Virus record (IMG/VR): IMGVR_UViG_3300046096_001078
Location: 1-20,583 of that record
Length of the DNA stretch: 20,583 bases
Source of the DNA: a virus
Strand: one strand, 5' to 3'
Part shown: in pieces, positions 13,070 to 19,707 of the stretch
Position numbering within the stretch: the first letter of the stretch is position 1
Layout of the letters: each line of letters starts with the position of its first letter
Position numbers and translations under genes: made by a program
The notes under the pieces: model-generated
The model's input: only the letters and a program-made list of their open reading frames with translations
Told to the model about the DNA's origin: nothing
The model's database searches: none

Positions 13070-13750
13070 ATGGCAGAAAAAGCAGTCGTTGCACAGATAG
13101 ATTTTGGATATACAAAGATTGAGGGTTTGATGTTGCCTGATGGTAGCTATCGAATGGGGGTTACTCAAGTAACAAAATTAATGCCTACTCTCGCCACTCA
13201 AAATAATGCAACTAGAGAAGTGAAAGCCTTGCTAAGTAAAGAAAGTTTGCTATTCAAATTAAAGTCAGAATTGAATAGTCAACCTGTTAATACGATTTCG
13301 ATAGATCAATTTATTCAATTAATTAAAAATGTGGTCATTCAGAAAAAGAATGAAGAGGCGATTAATTTATTGATGATATTGGCTGAGGAATCAATAGAAC
13401 GCCGTTTTAATCATGCCTTCGGGGTTAAATGTACAGAAGAAGATTACAATAAGCTATTAACTATACGCTGGAAACGATTATTAGCTCGTAGAGATTATAC
13501 GGATGTTTTAATGGAACGTCATATTGATTTATACGGCACTAAACCAATACCTGAGGATTATAAAGTATGGACAGTGAAAGTAAACAAAGCTCTTTTTGGT
13601 TGCCAACAGTTCAAATGTAATCGTGATAATATGACAACCGATCAACAAGAAATGATTACTGATTTTGAACGAACAGTCAAACGTTTTGCTTTAAAATATG
13701 ATCATGCTACTCCTATGGAATTAATTGATCGGACTTTGGAGACCTTTTAA
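13070..13750 (+). CDS. Antirepressor-like (Bro-N-like) cyanobacterial phage protein
   Basis: 226 residues. Residues about 6-40 (VVAQIDFGYTKIEGLMLPDGSYRMGVTQVTKLM) resemble the Bro-N/antirepressor start, in which a small sheet with PDG(S/T)Y leads into a recognition helix. A central helical part carries AEESIERRFNHAFG and ARRDYTDVLMERHIDLYG (139-156), resembling the segment (RR.LTDAI..Y) of cyanobacterial relatives I recall. Such proteins bind DNA or repressors and sit at phage switch regions. The ATG follows ATAGGAGATATATTT, the best ribosome site in this part. It stands alone on the plus strand. Family call is by eye. Confidence 0.75.
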   Translation: MAEKAVVAQIDFGYTKIEGLMLPDGSYRMGVTQVTKLMPTLATQNNATREVKALLSKESLLFKLKSELNSQPVNTISIDQFIQLIKNVVIQKKNEEAINLLMILAEESIERRFNHAFGVKCTEEDYNKLLTIRWKRLLARRDYTDVLMERHIDLYGTKPIPEDYKVWTVKVNKALFGCQQFKCNRDNMTTDQQEMITDFERTVKRFALKYDHATPMELIDRTLETF

Positions 13751-13942
13751 ACTTAATCGCAAACCAAAATCAGAGCAATAGATAAAATAACCTTTACTTA
13801 TTAAATTATCTATTGCTTTTTCCTTTTCCTCTTTAGTTGCTGATATTGTTTGAGTAAATAAATAGATATATTGAAAATTTTGATAATAGTTGGCAACTTG
13901 TAATATATTTAATTCTAAGGCTGTCAAATCATCTTTAGGCAT
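13721..13942 (-). CDS. Small winged-helix-like protein
   Basis: 73 residues. LTALELNILQVANYY, then TKEEKEKAIDNLISKGYFIYCSDFGLRLSLKGLQ: helices followed by a two-strand wing (YFIYCSD.GLRLS), the usual end of a winged helix-turn-helix. It could be a small transcription regulator. It overlaps the tail of the 13070 gene by 30 bases in the convergent direction and follows a 42-residue frame by 2 bases. The wHTH reading is inference from the pattern. Confidence 0.65.
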   Translation of the reverse strand: MPKDDLTALELNILQVANYYQNFQYIYLFTQTISATKEEKEKAIDNLISKGYFIYCSDFGLRLSLKGLQSPIN

Positions 13943-13944
13943 GA

Positions 13945-14073
13945 TTAGTTATAATCCCAATAATCATATTCAAAAAGAGGTGTATATTTTCTCTCTTCTT
14001 CTATTAATAATCTTTTGATTTTATGTAAATTAATTGGGATACGTGGTACTTTGAAGATGGAGAATGCTACCAT
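13945..14073 (-). CDS. Very small hypothetical protein (42 residues)
   Basis: ATG 14073, TAA 13947-13945. It reads MVAFSIFKVPRIPINLHKIK, then a charged helix and an aromatic acidic end (FEYDYWDYN). It fits exactly between the stop of the ATPase-like gene (14079) and the start at 13942, filling the operon without gaps. No Shine-Dalgarno site is visible, so coupling to the upstream gene would be needed. The frame is open further upstream without ATG/GTG/TTG. Confidence 0.5.
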   Translation of the reverse strand: MVAFSIFKVPRIPINLHKIKRLLIEEERKYTPLFEYDYWDYN

Positions 14074-14078
14074 TACAG

Positions 14079-14537
14079 CTATGAAGATAACTCTTCTAAT
14101 TCCAATAGTTGATCAAATAACTGATTACTTTTAGCTAAGTGATTATTCAAATAATTATCATCTGAAGGTAATCCGTCAACTGTTGGTAATTTACGGATTA
14201 TGCCGTTTTCAGTTAATTCATAAATACTTACATCTTCAATATTTATACAAGATTTTTTTGGCACAATATTTTGGTTTTTTATTCCTTTAGCTTTTATGGC
14301 TAAGGTTAAAGCATTTAAGATGTAAGAGCTATGAGTAGTAAAGATTAATTTACCACCCTCGCCACGATTCATTCCTTTAAGTAATTCATAAAACCTAATT
14401 ACTTGTTGAGTTGGCGATGATTGGTGTTCTAAAAACTGAACAAATAGGTAATCTTTGTCGCAAGTCTCAACAAATTTGACACTCTGACTTAAATTTTCAC
14501 CAATAAAAACAGTTATCTTATTAAATTCAATTTTCAT
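14079..14537 (-). CDS. AAA/ABC-type ATPase-like protein lacking the P-loop
   Basis: 152 residues, far shorter than the usual 300-400 of AAA_15/AAA_21 proteins. The N-terminus ITVFIGENLSQS (8-19) keeps the strand and GEN of the Walker A region but lacks GSGKS. YLFVQFLEHQSSPTQQ (30-45) has the position and shape of the Walker B segment (LF.E.PE..L.P..Q) with the acidic pair altered. KLIFTTHSSYILNAL (63-77) is a clean His-switch motif. The end (NYLN.HLAKSNQLFDQLLEL) matches the usual C-terminus. The middle (lid and signature) is deleted. It could be a regulator or decoy, or a decaying gene. It overlaps the SLOG gene by 11 bases. Confidence 0.75.
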   Translation of the reverse strand: MKIEFNKITVFIGENLSQSVKFVETCDKDYLFVQFLEHQSSPTQQVIRFYELLKGMNRGEGGKLIFTTHSSYILNALTLAIKAKGIKNQNIVPKKSCINIEDVSIYELTENGIIRKLPTVDGLPSDDNYLNNHLAKSNQLFDQLLELEELSS

Positions 14538-14889
14538 ATTTAATTACAATTACTCTAATGTTTTTCTCTTTAGCAATATTAATCATGTGGTTCGTCCCTT
14601 TGCTAATACCATCCCAAAATGCAATTACCCCGTCTGCTATTTCAGCCATTTGTTGATTTCTTTTATATCCAGCTGACTTGCCATAACGATCCCAGTCTGC
14701 TGGATATTTTAATATTTCAAAACTTTTTTCAATAGCGTATTGTTCACCTAAACTATCAGCTCCTTTTGCTGTCCCACTAATAACTGTAACTTCTGATTTA
14801 AGGAAACGGCTCAAGTAATAATCACATTTTGTTTTTAATAAGTCGTAATTGTTAAAGTTTCTTGAGCCACAAATAATAACTTTAAACAT
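14527..14889 (-). CDS. SLOG-family nucleotide-binding protein (DUF2493, YspA-like)
   Basis: 120 residues, complete for the family. Rossmann-like start VIICGSRNF (4-12), then VTVISGTAKGADSLGEQYA (34-52), PADWDRYGKSAGYKRNQQM (63-81) and ADGVIAFWDGISKGTNHMI (85-103), all hallmark stretches of the DUF2493/YspA branch of the SLOG superfamily, proposed to bind nucleotides or nucleotide-derived ligands. It overlaps both the thymidylate synthase gene upstream (8 bases) and the ATPase-like gene downstream (11 bases), so the three are co-translated. A role in sensing a nucleotide linked to dTMP synthesis or to host defence signals is inference. Confidence 0.92.
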   Translation of the reverse strand: MFKVIICGSRNFNNYDLLKTKCDYYLSRFLKSEVTVISGTAKGADSLGEQYAIEKSFEILKYPADWDRYGKSAGYKRNQQMAEIADGVIAFWDGISKGTNHMINIAKEKNIRVIVIKYEN

Positions 14890-16402
14890 CTTGTTTATAA
14901 TTTTCTTTTTGTTGTGCTATTTTTTGTAATTCTAAACCTAAATAGCCGATATGTAAAGGATCAATACTTGGGTTATCTTTGGCGATCGCCCTAATAAGAA
15001 ATAATGGATTTTCTCCATAATAAGTTTTAATAATATTATCCTCACGATCTTGATGTGATATTGTTATTTTTTCTCCACAATAATTTTTCGGATCATATTC
15101 AATAATGAAATTACCCACAGGATCGACATAAGTTATTTTTTTATTGCCATAATATTGAGTTTTAATTAAGTTATCGGCATTCTCAAAACAATCATCATAG
15201 ATGTGTGCCGATTGACTGATAGTAATCAAAGGTGCTAATTCTAAAGTCTTATCTATTCCATCACGTATATGGGCTTGTAAAGCCCTTAATCCCATTGCAT
15301 TAGCAACCCAAGCACTGAACATATCATTACTTCTAAAGGTAGCCGTCATGCTTAATTTATTATCGATTATACGCACCCATATATGATTAAGACAAGGTGA
15401 ACCCCCATGTTCATGGTCACTATCACCAGCGTTACGTCCATAACGGGCGACTTGATAAGGTATTGGTTCAGGCATACCACAATCATCAATCACTTTAATT
15501 GTATTACGTTCACAACCGCTACCAGAATCCCATAAATTCATTACTGCACTAGCGGAATCTTTTTCTTTTTTTAATTTTTTAATGACTTCTTTAATTTGAT
15601 CTTTACCAAACCATGATCTTAATCTTTGCCCATAAGTATATTTAACACCTTCTTTATACGGGGCATCTTTTAAGATTTGTGGTAAATAATTTTGGATATA
15701 AGCCTGATCGACAGGTAAATAATTAGGAGTAGGAAAATAAAAATCTTTAGGTTCATCTGTAATTATTGCTTTTAAGTCAATTAATTCTTGCCATTGTCCA
15801 TCATAACCTGTAGGTCTTATCGTGCCATTAGTTCTAATTCTGTGAATAATCTTTACCCATGTATCAGCAATAGTTTTACCTGTTACTGTATGTCCATAAA
15901 TATTGCTTGGTTTTATTTCTGTACTATTTTCTTTTATTTCAAACTCATAAGATTGACGTTGATCAATAGTAGCCGTTATCTTTTCTAAATTGGTACTATC
16001 TTGATATTTTACTGTCATTGATGCTCTTAATTCTTCTAAGGCTTCTAAACTTATCTCTATATCTAAGTAACCTTTAATATCTGAATTGATTATCCATTTA
16101 TCGTTTTCTTGCGTAACACCGTACTTAAAGAAGTCAAATAGGCATTTACAACTACCACTATTCTGATCCTCTCTAGTGGTGCTTAAAATCCTTAATTGTG
16201 TAACCTGAGGATTTAATAATAAATTTCTAATTAAAAAATTTATTCCCCTTGATGGAGAGTAAAGGTTACCTATTGCCGCATATTCTTTAGAAGCTAACTT
16301 TTTGGCGATCGCCTCTTTAGGTGTCCAACCACTAACGATAACTAGATTGTCACCCGTGCCATAAATTAATTGATTTGGTTTATATTTTGGTTTGTAAGTC
16401 AT
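14882..16402 (-). CDS. thyA: Thymidylate synthase, cyanobacterial three-domain type (MtrA-like + ThyA + DUF4346)
   Basis: 506 residues. Makes dTMP from dUMP using methylene-tetrahydrofolate. N-terminal domain (about 18-115, NLYSPSRGINFLIRNLLLNP) resembles the tetrahydromethanopterin S-methyltransferase A fold. The ThyA core (about 168-415) has the catalytic Cys337 in GGSPCLNHIW, FRSND (356-360), NAMGLR (368-373) and SAHIYDD (398-404). The C-terminal part (about 427-500, DPVGNFIIEYD, HIGYLGLELQK) is DUF4346-like. This layout is known in cyanobacterial and archaeal proteins. About 32 residues (296-327, with Cys297 and Cys308) separate NLWDSGS from DHEHGGSPC and may be an insertion. It carries two HIP1 sites. 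It heads a SLOG-ATPase operon, and its start region has a TGTAATATATT half-operator (16435-16425). Confidence 0.93.
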   Translation of the reverse strand: MTYKPKYKPNQLIYGTGDNLVIVSGWTPKEAIAKKLASKEYAAIGNLYSPSRGINFLIRNLLLNPQVTQLRILSTTREDQNSGSCKCLFDFFKYGVTQENDKWIINSDIKGYLDIEISLEALEELRASMTVKYQDSTNLEKITATIDQRQSYEFEIKENSTEIKPSNIYGHTVTGKTIADTWVKIIHRIRTNGTIRPTGYDGQWQELIDLKAIITDEPKDFYFPTPNYLPVDQAYIQNYLPQILKDAPYKEGVKYTYGQRLRSWFGKDQIKEVIKKLKKEKDSASAVMNLWDSGSGCERNTIKVIDDCGMPEPIPYQVARYGRNAGDSDHEHGGSPCLNHIWVRIIDNKLSMTATFRSNDMFSAWVANAMGLRALQAHIRDGIDKTLELAPLITISQSAHIYDDCFENADNLIKTQYYGNKKITYVDPVGNFIIEYDPKNYCGEKITISHQDREDNIIKTYYGENPLFLIRAIAKDNPSIDPLHIGYLGLELQKIAQQKENYKQDV

Positions 16403-16445
16403 AGTTTGATTTATAATTATTACTAATATATTACATTTAGATTAC

Positions 16446-16600
16446 ATGAGAAAACTTAAACTGCCAACTGAATTAGATTTTAATTACAGAAGGCAAAAAC
16501 TTTATTGCCATATATAAAACGAGAAGATTTAGAAAGTCAATTCATAGTAATTTATGAACACTAACTATAGTTACATAATCAAGAAAAGACGATTGATGTA
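16446..16600 (+). pseudogene. nblA: Degenerate nblA-like gene
   Basis: ATG 16446 opens MRKLKLPTELDFNYRRQKL. A one-base shift near 16500 then gives LLPYIKREDLESQFIVIYEH, TAA at 16562-16564, a TAG two codons on, and LHNQEKT. Joined, it is about 55 residues, the NblA length, and the 27-residue span from the F of LDF to the YE of IYEH equals that from QF to LYE in Anabaena NblA as I recall it. NblA triggers phycobilisome breakdown and is known from some freshwater cyanophages. With a frameshift and two stops it is dead. Identification is by pattern and length only. Confidence 0.5.
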
Positions 16601-16623
16601 AGTATAAATAAAATTTTTCACTC

Positions 16624-16938
16624 TTATTTTTTTTGTTTTTCTTTTAATTCTTTAAGTCGATCAGTCTCATCTAATGCCGTAAAATAATCATCATAATCAT
16701 TTACATGAGTAGTGCCTTCTCTACATTTTAGATGTCTTAAATCACGCATAAAACCGAAATTAAAAAATAAATTGATTTCTATTTTTGCCTGTTCGATTTC
16801 ACAACCTAAAAATTGTTCATACTGCTTACTAACTATGAAATAACCAGCTTTTCTATCTTCTAAATGATAAAAAACACCTGTCGGATCATCTTCTTTAACT
16901 TGTTGCCATTTCAATAAAATTGTTTCTAATTCTTCCAT
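16624..16938 (-). CDS. Hypothetical protein
   Basis: 104 residues, mixed charge: ETILLKWQQVKEDDPTGVFYHLEDRKAGYFIVSKQYEQFLG at the front, FFNFGFMRDLRHLKCREGTT in the middle and a lysine/glutamate-rich C-terminal helix. No family recognised. Its ATG lies one base after the TAA of the upstream membrane-protein gene, so the genes 17342-16624 form one tight operon. Function unknown. Confidence 0.78.
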   Translation of the reverse strand: MEELETILLKWQQVKEDDPTGVFYHLEDRKAGYFIVSKQYEQFLGCEIEQAKIEINLFFNFGFMRDLRHLKCREGTTHVNDYDDYFTALDETDRLKELKEKQKK

Positions 16939-16939
16939 A

Positions 16940-17131
16940 TTATTTTCTTTTCTTATTTGTTAATCTAAGTAGTTCAAAAATATCCACAGTAGTGAATACC
17001 GAAATATTAAAAAGTATAGATAGAAGTAGAAAAATCCAATGCACATTTATAATTCCCCAAATATGCCCAATCATCAAAATATTTAAAGCTGAAGAAATGG
17101 CTATAACAATAAGCCGAGATTCCAATCTCAT
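16940..17131 (-). CDS. Small two-helix membrane protein
   Basis: 63 residues. Membrane segments at about 6-26 (RLIVIAISSALNILMIGHIWG) and 31-49 (WIFLLLSILFNISVFTTVD), then a short basic end (RLTNKKRK). A good ribosome site (AAGGAAAG) lies in the end of the preceding gene, 5 bases from the stop. It is the third small two-helix membrane protein in the window, after those at 9484 and 12062. Function unknown. Confidence 0.72.
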   Translation of the reverse strand: MRLESRLIVIAISSALNILMIGHIWGIINVHWIFLLLSILFNISVFTTVDIFELLRLTNKKRK

Positions 17132-17135
17132 TTGT

Positions 17136-17342
17136 TTACTTTCCTTTTTTTGTTATTTTATATTCAATATTTTCTTTACTTAGAGTTACCTCACCACCAC
17201 TAATACCTACCAATAAACCTGTTATTGATCCTGTTGTTTCACCACCATAAGTCCATACATAACCTAATTCATAGGCTATCGCTTTTATCCTTTCTGTTTG
17301 TGCATCTGTTAGCCTTACTGTATGTTTGTTTGATTTTGACAT
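17136..17342 (-). CDS. Small hypothetical protein, possible DNA-binding
   Basis: 68 residues. SNKHTVRLTDAQTERIKAIA reads like a ribbon-helix-helix or similar start (strand TVRL then helix), followed by a glycine-rich strand region (GGETTGSITGLLVGISGGEVTL). It leads the operon to 16624. The 126-base region upstream holds a nested inverted repeat (17412-17461) and a 13-base tandem repeat, as expected for a regulated promoter. The DNA-binding idea is inference. Confidence 0.7.
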   Translation of the reverse strand: MSKSNKHTVRLTDAQTERIKAIAYELGYVWTYGGETTGSITGLLVGISGGEVTLSKENIEYKITKKGK

Positions 17343-17377
17343 TTTACTTAATTTCTTACTCTCTTTATCTTACTTTA

Positions 17378-17405
17378 AGCAAGGTATTTTAGCAAGGTAT
17401 TTTTT
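17378..17405 (-). promoter_or_regulatory. Tandem 13-base repeat and shared upstream motif
   Basis: AGCAAGGTATTTT occurs twice in direct succession (17378-17390, 17391-17403, plus-strand sequence). The stretch 17386-17405 matches 12886-12905 with one difference. On the minus strand it contains TGCTAAAAT, an extended -10 shape, 44 bases from the 17342 start. Confidence 0.5.
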
Positions 17406-17411
17406 TATTTG

Positions 17412-17461
17412 AATATCTTATAAATAAACTAAATAAAGATAAGTTATACTTATAAGATATT
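17412..17461. promoter_or_regulatory. Nested inverted repeat upstream of the 17342 gene
   Basis: AATATCTTATAA (17412-17423) is the exact complement of TTATAAGATATT (17450-17461). Inside the right half, ATAAGT-TAT-ACTTAT forms a second perfect dyad. No T-tract on the transcribed strand, so an operator is more likely than a terminator. Confidence 0.5.
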
Positions 17462-17468
17462 AGATAGA

Positions 17469-17783
17469 TTAAGATTGAAGATTTAAAACTTTGGCAACTA
17501 AATCATCGATAAAAGATAAGTCTAGCTTGAGTAATGGTTTAGATATATCTTCTTGTGGTGGATTACCCATCGCCCAGTGTAAAAATCGATATTGTGGGTA
17601 TTTTTCATTAAGTGTTTTTGTAATCTCTTTAACTAAAGGTAAGGTATAAAGTGTTTTAGTTTGAAGGAAACCTCTATCGATGGGATAATCATAACCATCA
17701 AGGGCTGTAAAGGTGGCTATGGTTTTATATCTAATGCCAAATAATTGGATATGCCCGTTGCGTTTTAAAGGTACTGTTGTCAT
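17469..17783 (-). CDS. Hypothetical protein coupled to the helicase
   Basis: 104 residues. N-terminal strands (HIQLFGIRYKTIATFTALDG) suggest a small beta domain; later comes LPLVKEITKTLNEKYPQYRFLHWAMGNPP and a helical end (LDLSFIDDLVAKVLN). No family recognised. It starts 6 bases after the helicase stop and is probably co-transcribed with it; a helicase partner role would fit but is not shown. Confidence 0.78.
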   Translation of the reverse strand: MTTVPLKRNGHIQLFGIRYKTIATFTALDGYDYPIDRGFLQTKTLYTLPLVKEITKTLNEKYPQYRFLHWAMGNPPQEDISKPLLKLDLSFIDDLVAKVLNLQS

Positions 17784-17788
17784 TGTTT

Positions 17789-19444
17789 TTATATTAATTG
17801 TAATTGTTTAGTTGTGCCTTCTTTTAAAGTATCTTGAGTAATTACTTTTGCGAAATTACTATATTTATATTGTTCGAGTAATTCTGCTGGAAGCCAGTGA
17901 GGTGTTCTGTATCCGACAATCCCTAAATAATGAGTAGAACGAGTCAATGCAACATAAAGCAAATTAGACTCTTGTTCTATCTGCCACGAAGTCATTTTAG
18001 GAAAAGAACAAGGCATTATAGTCGCCTCAAGAAGATAAACCCTATCCTTTTCTAGTCCTTTAGCTCGATGAATTGTACAAAGAGTAATAGGAGAATCCTG
18101 ATCTGAAAAGAGGGGGATTATTGAATCAATTAATGCTTCAATGCTATTTATATCGCTTCTTTGTCTATAGATAGTTTCTATTGCCTCGATCTCATCTTTT
18201 AAATTCCATGCTTGAGCATTCAAGTCTTTTTCGTACAATTGTTTAAGTTTTTTTTGTAAAAATTCTTGGGAAAATTCTAAAAAACGAGAATAGTTAAAAT
18301 TCTTTATTTTTGCAATTTTTCTGAGTGTTTTTGCCAATTTTTTAGCTATATCCGTTCCTTTTACGATTGCTTTTTTCCCCTCACCCAATAATTTAATACA
18401 CATAAGAATTAAAGGAGCCGTAAAACGACATAAAACTAAATCCCCGTCTATCATTTTCTCTATTGCGTCATATTCTCCTAGTAATTCAATAACGCCTTTT
18501 GACACGTTATTTTTTTGTTCGATGCCCAAAATAGGGAATGTACTTTGTACTAACTTTATATGAGATTCGGGGCATCGATAACAAATTGATAATGGCATTT
18601 GTATCGCTTTTGTTTTTTGAACAATAGTTTCAACGCTATTACAGTCTGCCCCTGCAAATCCGTAAATAGCTTGATGCCGATCTCCCACAAAAATATAGTT
18701 ACTTCCCCCGTTGCCAATTTTTAAAGCAAGGTTCAATTGAGCCGCATTTAAATCTTGGCACTCATCTACTAATATCCATTTAGGCTGTTTTTTAATTTTC
18801 TGTTGTATCTTAGATGGGAGATAAATCATATCCGTGAAATCGTAAAAACCTTGTTTAGCCTCTTCACTTCCGATATTTAATATTTCCGTAATTATTTTTG
18901 AAGATATAACAAAATCGTTAATACCCTCAATATTGTAATGATTACATAAATTCTTTAATGAAGCTGGAGAACAATCCGATAGATTAACTCTGGACAGATC
19001 AAATAATTGTTTAAAGTCTGACTCATTTTCTACGATGTTATCTAAAAGTAGTGTTCCCCAGACTGTTTCTCTTTTTATTGTTTTTGTATAGTAACCTAAT
19101 CGTTCTCCAATGTCAGTATATTTCTGTGAGCATAGGGCTGGTTTATTTTTCCATTGATAATATTCAGCTAAATACCGTCTTCCTATGCTATGCAATGTTG
19201 ATATTGAAGACTTCCATAATCTGCCAAACTTTTGTTTCAAAGTTTGCTCATTTTCCTTCGCAAAAACAAGTATTTGAATATCGGAAAGTTCTACTCCTGT
19301 TTTCAAGAGTTCATTGCAAATTAATAAAAGTGTCGATGTTTTTCCACTCCCCGCTAAAGCATTGACAACAAAAGACTGATTAGTTTTATCTTTTGCTTTG
19401 ACAACTGCATCAATGATTGTCAATTGATATTTTGAAGGTCGCAT
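17789..19444 (-). CDS. Superfamily 1A DNA helicase (UvrD/PcrA-like)
   Basis: 551 residues, short for UvrD (about 700) but usual for phage relatives. ATP-driven 3'-5' DNA unwinding is expected. Motifs in order: Q-motif region SKYQLTIIDAV; Walker A AGSGKTS (31-37); motif Ia near LVFAKEN (59-65); YDFTDM (201-206); Walker B VDECQD (226-231); motif III VGDRHQAIYGFAGAD (253-267); motif IV LSICYRCPESH (285-295); motif V TIHRAKGLE (457-465); motif VI LLYVALTRS (495-503). All catalytic residues are present. The ATG follows AACAGGAGTGAATT, a strong ribosome site. A ribbon-helix-helix gene lies just upstream. Confidence 0.95.
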   Translation of the reverse strand: MRPSKYQLTIIDAVVKAKDKTNQSFVVNALAGSGKTSTLLLICNELLKTGVELSDIQILVFAKENEQTLKQKFGRLWKSSISTLHSIGRRYLAEYYQWKNKPALCSQKYTDIGERLGYYTKTIKRETVWGTLLLDNIVENESDFKQLFDLSRVNLSDCSPASLKNLCNHYNIEGINDFVISSKIITEILNIGSEEAKQGFYDFTDMIYLPSKIQQKIKKQPKWILVDECQDLNAAQLNLALKIGNGGSNYIFVGDRHQAIYGFAGADCNSVETIVQKTKAIQMPLSICYRCPESHIKLVQSTFPILGIEQKNNVSKGVIELLGEYDAIEKMIDGDLVLCRFTAPLILMCIKLLGEGKKAIVKGTDIAKKLAKTLRKIAKIKNFNYSRFLEFSQEFLQKKLKQLYEKDLNAQAWNLKDEIEAIETIYRQRSDINSIEALIDSIIPLFSDQDSPITLCTIHRAKGLEKDRVYLLEATIMPCSFPKMTSWQIEQESNLLYVALTRSTHYLGIVGYRTPHWLPAELLEQYKYSNFAKVITQDTLKEGTTKQLQLI

Positions 19445-19479
19445 AATTCACTCCTGTTATCGTTTTAATTAATCGCCAA

Positions 19480-19614
19480 CTAATCATCATTTTGATCTAA
19501 ATAATTAAGCAATAATTCAACTACCAGAGTATTTAATTGCTTATTATCTTTTACCAATTTTACTTTTATCTCAGAGTGAAACTCCGCATCTATTTTTACG
19601 TTTATATTTTTCAT
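19480..19614 (-). CDS. Ribbon-helix-helix (Arc/CopG-type) regulator, 44 residues
   Basis: ATG 19614, TAG 19482-19480. MKNINVKIDAEFHSEIKVKL gives the strand (KNINVKID) and first helix; DNKQLNTLVVELLLNYLDQN the second helix, the complete RHH fold in 44 residues. Such proteins bind DNA as dimers and often repress their own gene or act in partition or antitoxin systems. TACGTTTATATTT occurs twice (plus strand 19597-19609 and 19617-19629), exactly 20 bases apart, spanning the start codon: a fitting operator. It is 36 bases upstream of the helicase start, so it may control it. Confidence 0.78.
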   Translation of the reverse strand: MKNINVKIDAEFHSEIKVKLVKDNKQLNTLVVELLLNYLDQNDD

Positions 19615-19629
19615 AGTACGTTTATATTT
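19597..19629. promoter_or_regulatory. Two direct repeats 20 bases apart over the RHH start
   Basis: TACGTTTATATTT at 19597-19609 and 19617-19629, offset by two helical turns. RHH proteins commonly bind such spaced repeats. Part of the first copy is inside the RHH coding sequence. Confidence 0.55.
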
Positions 19630-19679
19630 CATTCATATTACTATTTTACTAAACAATGTAATAAATGGATATATACAAA

Positions 19680-19699
19680 GCTCAAAACCATTGAAACTA
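19680..19699. repeat. 20-base direct repeat, copy 1
   Basis: GCTCAAAACCATTGAAACTA; it matches 20160-20179 at 18 of 20 positions. On the minus strand it lies just downstream of the stop of the 20148-19708 gene. Confidence 0.55.
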
Positions 19700-19707
19700 C
19701 GTTAAAA

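Noticed and set aside
15788-15988. Plus-strand frame inside the thymidylate synthase gene
   Set aside because: Antisense to a clearly conserved coding region; composition is what the opposite strand gives by chance.
16920-17183. Plus-strand hydrophobic frame
   Set aside because: It is the mirror of two minus-strand genes with good starts and coupling; hydrophobicity is a by-product of T-rich antisense sequence.
19051-19365. Plus-strand frame opposite the helicase
   Set aside because: Antisense to conserved helicase sequence without its own start signal.
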